Made by a program: the position numbers and the translations under genes. Shown in pieces: positions 59,585 through 64,000 of a DNA stretch of 64,000 nucleotides. The notes beneath the pieces are model-generated. The model searched no databases, was not told the DNA's origin, and worked only from the letters and a program-made list of their open reading frames with translations. The DNA is from Nocardioides caeni (GTDB taxonomy: Bacteria > Actinomycetota > Actinomycetes > Propionibacteriales > Nocardioidaceae). Within the stretch, counting starts at the first letter, position 1. Each line of letters begins with the position of its first letter. Location: assembly GCF_004912195.1 (NCBI RefSeq), contig NZ_STGW01000007.1, forward strand, positions 380 to 64,379, read 5' to 3'.

Positions 59585-60865
59585 TCAGACGATGCCGGCG
59601 GACTTGAAGGCGGCGTACGTCGGCGCGATGGTCGCGGCGGCGCTCACCTGGTCGGAGACGGCGTCGAGCGTCTTGAGGCCGTGGCCCGTGTTGATGACGA
59701 CGGTCTCGAGGGTGGGGTCGAGCTGGCCGGTCTCGACGAGCTTCTTCGTGACCGCGACGGTCGTGCCGCCGGCGGTCTCGGTGAAGATGCCCTCGGTGCG
59801 GGCGAGCAGGACGATGCCGGCGCGGATCTCCTCGTCGGTGACCTCCTCGACGGCCCCGCCGGTACGACGGGCGATGTCGAGGACGTAGATGCCGTCGGCC
59901 GGGTTGCCGATCGCGAGGCTCTTGGCGATCGTGTCGGGCTTGACCGGTCGGATCGCGTCGACGCCGGCCTTGTAGGCGGTGGCGACCGGGCCGCAGCCCT
60001 CGGCCTGGGCGCCGAAGATCCGGTAGGGCTTCTCCTCGACGAGGCCGAGCTTGATGAGCTCCTGGAACGCCTTGTCGACCTTGGTCAGCTGCGAGCCGGA
60101 CGCGACCGGGATGACGACCTGGTCGGGCAGGCGCCATCCGAGCTGCTCGGCGATCTCGTAGCCCAACGTCTTGGAGCCCTCGGCGTAGTAGGGACGGACG
60201 TTGACGTTGACGAACGCCCCGCCCTCCTCCTCGCCGGCGATCTCGGAGGCGAGCTTGTTGACGTCGTCGTAGTTGCCGTCGACGGCGACGAGGTTCTCGG
60301 TGAAGATCGCCGAGTTGACCTGCTTGGGCTTCTCCAGGTTGCTCGGGATGAAGACGACGGTCTTGATCCCGGCCCGGGCACCCGCCGCGGCGACGGCGTT
60401 GGCCAGGTTGCCGGTCGAGGGGCAGGCGAAGACCTTGGCGTCGAGCTCGCGGGCGGCGCTGAGCGCGCAGGCGACGACCCGGTCCTTGAAGGAGTTGGTC
60501 GGGTTGGTCGAGTCGTCCTTGACCCACACCTTGGCGATGCCGAGCTCGCGGGCGAGGTTGTCGGCCTCGAGCAGCCGGGTGAAGCCCGGCTCGGTGTTGG
60601 GGCTGGACTCGATGTCGGTCGGGACCGGCAGCAGCGCCTTGTAGCGCCAGATGTTGGCCGGACCGGCCTCGATCTCCTCGCGGGTCACCGCAGGGAAGTC
60701 GTAGGCGATCTCGAGCGGGCCGAAGCACTCCGGGCAGGCGTAGAAGGGACCGAGGTCGACCTGGTGGCCGCACTCGCGACAGGCCAGGGCAGTGGCGTGC
60801 CCGAAGGCGCCTTCCCGCAGACCGGTGGTCGTGGCCGACGGGGCCTCACTGACAACAGCGCTCAT
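59585..60865 (-). CDS. thrC: Threonine synthase-like PLP enzyme (candidate MetM homocysteine synthase)
   Basis: Fold type II PLP enzyme of 426 residues. A zinc-ribbon N-terminus (Cys29, Cys32, Cys44, Cys47) is followed by NTEPGFTRLL, the PLP lysine in TNSFKDR (Lys127) and the phosphate-binding GSQLTKVDK region. Family annotation is threonine synthase (EC 4.2.3.1). Context argues otherwise: a SAM-I riboswitch controls it and a sulfur carrier follows. In Streptomyces a similar pair, MetM and MetO, is reported to convert O-phosphohomoserine to homocysteine. Start ATG has AAGGAGG. Whether it retains threonine synthase activity is open. Confidence 0.85.
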   Translation of the reverse strand: MSAVVSEAPSATTTGLREGAFGHATALACRECGHQVDLGPFYACPECFGPLEIAYDFPAVTREEIEAGPANIWRYKALLPVPTDIESSPNTEPGFTRLLEADNLARELGIAKVWVKDDSTNPTNSFKDRVVACALSAARELDAKVFACPSTGNLANAVAAAGARAGIKTVVFIPSNLEKPKQVNSAIFTENLVAVDGNYDDVNKLASEIAGEEEGGAFVNVNVRPYYAEGSKTLGYEIAEQLGWRLPDQVVIPVASGSQLTKVDKAFQELIKLGLVEEKPYRIFGAQAEGCGPVATAYKAGVDAIRPVKPDTIAKSLAIGNPADGIYVLDIARRTGGAVEEVTDEEIRAGIVLLARTEGIFTETAGGTTVAVTKKLVETGQLDPTLETVVINTGHGLKTLDAVSDQVSAAATIAPTYAAFKSAGIV

Positions 60866-60877
60866 GGATTCCTCCTT

Positions 60878-61018
60878 CTCATCTGTCCCGGCGACTCTCG
60901 CGCGGGTCGGATTTGGCACCACTTCCGCGACGTGGATCCCAGTTGCGCTGGTCTTCACGGGAGTTCGCGGCGGTTGCCGGGACTTCTCAGGGCCGTTCCC
61001 TCAGTCCCTCTGGATGAG
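60878..61018 (-). promoter_or_regulatory. SAM-I (S-box) riboswitch
   Basis: The RNA from 61018 down to 60878 has P1 strands CTCATC and GATGAG, the invariant CCAGAG and GAGGGA segments, the CCGGCAACC motif and the GGTGCCAAATCC core, all in S-box order. The P1 3' strand abuts the AAGGAGG Shine-Dalgarno sequence, which favours translational control. Rho-independent terminator geometry was not found. It represses the thrC-like gene when S-adenosylmethionine is high. Confidence 0.9.
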
Positions 61019-61025
61019 CAGGCTC

Positions 61026-61031
61026 AGCCTA
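61026..61031 (-). promoter_or_regulatory. -10 box of the riboswitch transcript
   Basis: TAGGCT on the minus strand lies 7 bp upstream of the riboswitch P1 start, placing the transcription start at the first base of the aptamer. TTGGGA at 61056-61051 is a poor -35 with a 19-bp spacer. Confidence 0.45.
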
Positions 61032-61088
61032 CGGGTGTGCCTTCACGGACTCCCAATCGGCAGACCGGATGGCGAGATGAGCGTCCAG

Positions 61089-61940
61089 CTATCGAGACGC
61101 GCCGAAAGCGGCGGCGTCGGCGGTGAGCCGACGCAGGAAGTCGAGGACGCCGTCCGGCCCACGGACCACGACATCGGAGATGTCCATCAGGGCGCTCTGC
61201 TCGGCCGACGCCGAGCAGACCCGCAGCGGCGCGATGCCCTGTCGGCCCAGCTCCTCGACGGCCTCGAAGGCCTCGACGTCACCGAGGTCGTCGCCAGCGA
61301 AGGCGAAGCCTTCCGCGTCGACGACAGCCGCCAGCCGCTGCACCACCAGTCCCTTGTGGGAGCCCGCCGAGCGGACCTCGATCACCGAACGGCCGGGCTC
61401 GAGGACGAGGCCGTGGCGTCGGGCGAGCTCGGTCATCGGCGGCAGGAGGCGGTCGAACGCCTCCTCCGGGTCGGGCAGGCGTCGGGTGTGGACGGCGACG
61501 GCGAGGCCCTTGTCCTCGATCCAGGCGTCGGCCGCGCCGGCATTGCGCAGGGTGCGCGGAAGGTCGCGCTCGAAGGTCGCCAGGCCGCGGGGCGGACGGG
61601 CGCCGAGGATGCGGCGTCGGGTCGAGGACCAGCGCTCGTTGCCGTACTGCCCGAAGACGAACAGCTCCTTGCCGGCGGCCTGCAGGGCGTCGCCGACCTC
61701 CTCGAGGCCGCCCAGGTCGAGGGCCTGCCGGGCCGGACGTCCCGTCACGACGGCGATCGCGGCGACCTGCTCGGCCAGCGCCACGAGGACGTCGCCCGCC
61801 TCGGGGTGGATGTGCGCCTGGGTCGGGTCGTCGACGATGGGCGAGAGGGTGCCGTCGAAGTCCAGGCCGACGACGGTGCGCGCGGCGACGCGCACGAGCG
61901 CGTCGTAGCGCTGCTCACCCTCAGGCGACGAGAACCTCAC
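61089..61940 (-). CDS. otsB: Trehalose-6-phosphate phosphatase
   Basis: HAD-superfamily phosphatase of 283 residues that converts trehalose-6-phosphate to trehalose. Motif I DFDGTLSP (27-34) has both catalytic Asp residues, motif II is VVTGRP, and motif IV is GDDLGDVEAF. The conserved EDKGLAVAVHTRR helix-cap segment is present. otsA is not adjacent. Start GTG 61940. Located upstream of the riboswitch in the same direction but with its own control region (353 nt gap above it). Confidence 0.92.
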   Translation of the reverse strand: MRFSSPEGEQRYDALVRVAARTVVGLDFDGTLSPIVDDPTQAHIHPEAGDVLVALAEQVAAIAVVTGRPARQALDLGGLEEVGDALQAAGKELFVFGQYGNERWSSTRRRILGARPPRGLATFERDLPRTLRNAGAADAWIEDKGLAVAVHTRRLPDPEEAFDRLLPPMTELARRHGLVLEPGRSVIEVRSAGSHKGLVVQRLAAVVDAEGFAFAGDDLGDVEAFEAVEELGRQGIAPLRVCSASAEQSALMDISDVVVRGPDGVLDFLRRLTADAAAFGASR

Positions 61941-62293
61941 TGCCCCATCCCACCATGTCCGGAGGCGGCGCGTGCGCCGGGTGATCGCGCGACCACCGCT
62001 CCGTGACGGCCGTTACCCACTTGCGCGGCTTCGACCCGGCCGTGGCCGGCCTCATCGACCACCGGACTCCGGCGTACGGGCTGCGGGGGTCTCGAGACGG
62101 CCGTGGCCGGCCTCCTCGACCACCAGGGCTTGCCGCCAGGCGACTGCGCGGCCGGCAGCGTGGCGCCGCCGACGCCGTCCGCGGGCGTCGGCCGGCACCG
62201 AGCGCAGGAAGCGAGGAACGAGCGACCGGAGCGAGGGGTCGGCCGGCGGTCGCGGAGGCGTCGATCAGCGGCGACACGCTCGGCCCAAAAAAA
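61941..62293. other. Gene-free gap with degenerate repeats
   Basis: This 353-nt gap between otsB and the LytR_C gene contains no gene on either strand. It holds two nearly identical 26-bp repeats (see the separate entry), GC-rich low-complexity sequence and an A7 run at 62286-62292 next to the LytR_C stop codon. No promoter for otsB was clear. Confidence 0.6.
62038..62124. repeat. Two copies of a 26-bp GGCCGTGG repeat
   Basis: Copies at 62038-62063 and 62099-62124 are identical except for one base and are 61 bp apart. The second is preceded by GGTCTCGAGAC. Similar GGTCTCGAGAC...CTCGACCACC units occur as dispersed intergenic repeats in Nocardioides-type genomes (from memory), so these are probably two members of such a family. 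Confidence 0.5.
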
Positions 62294-62836
62294 CTAGTCC
62301 AGCTCGCCGGTCAGGATGAGGGTGAGGTTGGTGGCGCTCATGTCGCTGTCGGTGTCGGCCGGCTTGATCCGGGCGACGCCGAGGTCGAGGGCGAGCTGGC
62401 GGGCGGCGGCCTTCTGGCCCTGCGGGAAGTAGACGGTGGTGGCGGGGACGGTGCCGTACCAGTTGTCGGCGGCGGCGACCTTCCAGCCGGCGGCCTTGAC
62501 GGTCTCGGAGACCCGGCCGGCCAGGCCGGTGATGGCGGTGTTGTTGAAGACGACGACCGAGTGGGCGGTGCGGTCGACCGGCGGGGGCGGCGGCTTCTCC
62601 TCCTCCTCGGTCGGCGTGTCCGTGGCATCGTCGCTCGGCTCGGCGTCGGGCTCGTCGGAGGGCGTGGCAGCGGCCTTGGTCGCGGAGATGTCGCGCTCGG
62701 CGGGGTCGTCGCCGCGGGTCGTGAAGAAGGCCACCGCCGCCAGGGCGACGGCGAGCACGCTGAGCAGCACCACGGGCGACGGCAGGACGGTGCCGCGCTG
62801 GGCTCGGGTGCGAGTGGGCCAGGTGGGGAAGGTCAT
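62294..62836 (-). CDS. LytR C-terminal domain (LytR_C) membrane protein
   Basis: Protein of 180 residues. A cytosolic start (1-20), one transmembrane helix (about 21-41), an acidic Pro-rich stalk (about 45-85, with EEEEKPPPPP) and an extracytoplasmic LytR_C domain (about 90-178; VVVFNNTAITGLAGRVSETV). LytR_C is found at the end of LCP cell-wall ligases but also alone in actinobacteria; no LCP domain is fused here. AGAGAGGC ribosome binding site. Follows the DUF3263 gene by 28 nt and is probably cotranscribed. Confidence 0.83.
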   Translation of the reverse strand: MTFPTWPTRTRAQRGTVLPSPVVLLSVLAVALAAVAFFTTRGDDPAERDISATKAAATPSDEPDAEPSDDATDTPTEEEEKPPPPPVDRTAHSVVVFNNTAITGLAGRVSETVKAAGWKVAAADNWYGTVPATTVYFPQGQKAAARQLALDLGVARIKPADTDSDMSATNLTLILTGELD

Positions 62837-62864
62837 GGCCGCCTCTCTGGTTGCCGGTGCGGGA

Positions 62865-63161
62865 TCAGATCTCGAAGCCGAGGCGACGGGCCGAGCGCTG
62901 ACGCTGGCGCTGTGAGCGCAGGCGGCGCAGGCGGCGGACCAGGAGCGGGTCGGCCTCGAGGGCCTCGGGACGGTCGATGAGGGCGTTGAGCACCTGGTAG
63001 TAGCGGGTGGCGCTCATGTCGAACTGCTCGCGGACCGCGCTCTCCTTGGCGCCGGCGTACTTCCACCACTGGCGCTCGAACTCGAGGATGTCGCGGTCAC
63101 GATCGCTGAGGTCGCCCGGAACGACCGGGGTGGCGTCCTGACGGCTGCGCTCGGCGCTCAT
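62865..63161 (-). CDS. DUF3263 domain-containing protein
   Basis: Protein of 98 residues, entirely helical. LSDRDRDILEFERQWWKYAGAKE and FDMSATRYYQVLNALID (residues about 18-57) match DUF3263, a predicted helix-turn-helix DNA-binding family limited to Actinomycetota. The C-terminus is strongly basic (RRLRSQRQRQRSARR). It is usually paired with a LytR_C gene, as here. An operator-like palindrome overlaps its promoter. Function not established; regulation of the cell wall is a guess. Confidence 0.85.
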   Translation of the reverse strand: MSAERSRQDATPVVPGDLSDRDRDILEFERQWWKYAGAKESAVREQFDMSATRYYQVLNALIDRPEALEADPLLVRRLRRLRSQRQRQRSARRLGFEI

Positions 63162-63225
63162 GAGGTCTCCTCGACGCTCGGGGGTGGATCGTGCTCATCT
63201 GACGGACAGGTGAGGTACGGCGTCC

Positions 63226-63255
63226 ACTGTAACCCGCGAATGACAAGGATGTCAT
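63226..63255 (-). promoter_or_regulatory. DUF3263-LytR_C promoter
   Basis: -35 ATGACA (63255-63250; 5 of 6 matches to TTGACA) and -10 TACAGT (63231-63226) are spaced by 18 bp. The transcript has a leader of about 60 nt with GAGGAGACC before the ATG. Confidence 0.5.
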
Positions 63256-63258
63256 TCG
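63237..63258. promoter_or_regulatory. Operator-like palindrome in the DUF3263/oxidoreductase divergent region
   Basis: CGAATGACA-N4-TGTCATTCG: two perfect 9-bp arms with a 4-bp spacer. It covers the -35 of the DUF3263 promoter and lies 28 bp upstream of the -10 of the divergent oxidoreductase. A repressor bound here would block both. Confidence 0.55.
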
Positions 63259-63285
63259 ACCGCGCCGACGCTCCGCGGTCGCGAC

Positions 63286-63291
63286 TAGGAT
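63286..63291 (+). promoter_or_regulatory. -10 box of a probably leaderless oxidoreductase promoter
   Basis: TAGGAT lies 6 nt before the GTG at 63298 with no ribosome binding site between. Confidence 0.4.
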
Positions 63292-63297
63292 CGCCGC

Positions 63298-64000
63298 GTG
63301 ACCAGCTCACCCGCCATCGGCTGGGGGATCCTCGCCCCCGGAGGCATCTCCCAGGCCTTCGCCACCGACCTCGCCCTGGTCCCCGACGCGCGCCTGGTCC
63401 ACGTCGGCTCCCGCACCCCGGACCGCGCGGCGGGCTTCGCGCAGCGCCACGGTGCCGAGAGGTACGGCGACTACGCGGCGGTCCTCGACGATCCCGAGGT
63501 CGAGGTCGTCTACATCGGCTCACCCCATGTCGCGCACGCCGCGCAGGTGGAGAGGGCGCTGGCGGCAGGGAAGCACGTGCTCTGCGAGAAGCCACTGACG
63601 CTCGACCGCGCCGGCGCGGAGCGACTGTTCGCGGCGGCCCGTGCGAACGACCGCTTCCTGATGGAGGCCATGTGGAGTGCGTGTCACCCGGTGTGGCGCG
63701 ACCTCGCTGCCCGCCTGCACGCCGGCGAGCTGGGCACGCCGAGGCACCTCGCGGCGGAGTTCCACTTCACCGCGCCGGCCGATCCCGGCCACCGGCTGCT
63801 GAACCCGGCGCTGGGTGGCGGCGCCCTCCACGACATCGGTATCTACCCACTCACCTTCGCCCACCTGATGCTCGGTGAGGCCATCGAGCTCCTCGCCGTC
63901 GGCACGGTCGCCGACACCCACGTCGACCTCGACGTCGCGATCACCGGCCGCTACCCCGACGACACCCTCGCCACGCTGACGGCCGGGCTGACGTCCCAGG
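63298..64000 (+). CDS. Gfo/Idh/MocA family oxidoreductase (3' end outside the window)
   Basis: First 234 codons of an NAD(P)-dependent sugar or polyol oxidoreductase. The N-terminal Rossmann fold has the variant nucleotide loop LAPGGISQAFATDL, then VYIGSPHVAHA, and the catalytic Lys in GKHVLCEKPL (about residue 100). The C-terminal substrate domain starts with GGGALHDIGIYPLTF. GTG 63298 fits the family N-terminus and the leaderless promoter. The reading frame stays open through the last base of the window. Substrate unknown; dihydrodiol dehydrogenase and inositol dehydrogenase relatives are possible. Confidence 0.88.
   Translation, partial: MTSSPAIGWGILAPGGISQAFATDLALVPDARLVHVGSRTPDRAAGFAQRHGAERYGDYAAVLDDPEVEVVYIGSPHVAHAAQVERALAAGKHVLCEKPLTLDRAGAERLFAAARANDRFLMEAMWSACHPVWRDLAARLHAGELGTPRHLAAEFHFTAPADPGHRLLNPALGGGALHDIGIYPLTFAHLMLGEAIELLAVGTVADTHVDLDVAITGRYPDDTLATLTAGLTSQ

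Overview
This 64-kb window is chromosomal DNA of a high-GC actinobacterium. The organism is most likely a member of Nocardioidaceae, close to Nocardioides. That placement is inferred from the codon bias toward G/C in third positions, the actinobacterial order of ribosomal protein genes (rplQ-rpoA-rpsD-rpsK-rpsM-rpmJ-infA and S10-spc), the GTG/ATGA-coupled starts, the many starts that look leaderless, and lineage families such as DUF6542, DUF3263, SigE-type ECF sigma factors and KstR-like operators. No tRNA, rRNA, insertion sequence, phage or CRISPR array was seen. Coding density is very high.

Layout. (1) 1-5.2 kb: housekeeping genes ychF, a secreted astacin-like metalloprotease, exonuclease III, a DUF6542 membrane protein, a YciO/Sua5-type protein and ispH. 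(2) 5.2-28.8 kb, mostly minus strand: two ribosomal protein blocks. The distal block is infA-rpmJ-rpsM-rpsK-rpsD-rpoA-rplQ. The proximal block is rpsJ through rplO, followed by secY-adk-map and an isochorismate synthase. Between them, at 9.4-16.4 kb, lie a luciferase-family oxidoreductase, a two-gene ABC exporter and a giant FHA-FHA-ABC half transporter resembling mycobacterial Rv1747. (3) 29.3-41.9 kb, mostly plus strand: two adjacent MoxR/DUF58 modules. The first is DUF4129-DUF4350-MoxR-DUF58. The second is MoxR-DUF58-small membrane protein-VWA-VWA-TPR and resembles a Bat (aerotolerance) operon. SpoIIM and RDD membrane protein genes are transcribed divergently between them. (4) 41.9-52.2 kb, minus strand: a molybdenum hydroxylase cluster with a CoxG-like protein, the FAD, Mo and Fe-S subunits, and the maturation set XdhC, CoxE-like VWA, CoxD-like MoxR ATPase and a MobA-like nucleotidyltransferase, with a GAF regulator among them. 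The Mo subunit carries the form II motif AYRGAGR, so its substrate is probably not CO. (5) 52.4-64 kb: groL under two CIRCE operators, an ECF sigma factor with a probable membrane partner, an SGNH hydrolase, OsmC, an acyl-CoA synthetase behind a KstR-like box, a threonine-synthase-like gene plus a MoaD-like sulfur carrier under a SAM-I riboswitch, otsB, a LytR_C protein, DUF3263 and the start of a Gfo/Idh/MocA oxidoreductase that runs off the window.

Most notable points. The SAM-I riboswitch in front of a gene normally annotated thrC, coupled to a MoaD/CysO-like sulfur carrier, suggests that this pair makes homocysteine from O-phosphohomoserine (the MetM/MetO route reported in Streptomyces) rather than threonine. 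Three MoxR-plus-VWA chaperone pairs lie within 22 kb. Several perfect palindromes and a short dispersed repeat lie in the intergenic gaps. At least eight genes have a TANNNT box about 4-8 nt upstream of their start codon, with no Shine-Dalgarno sequence.
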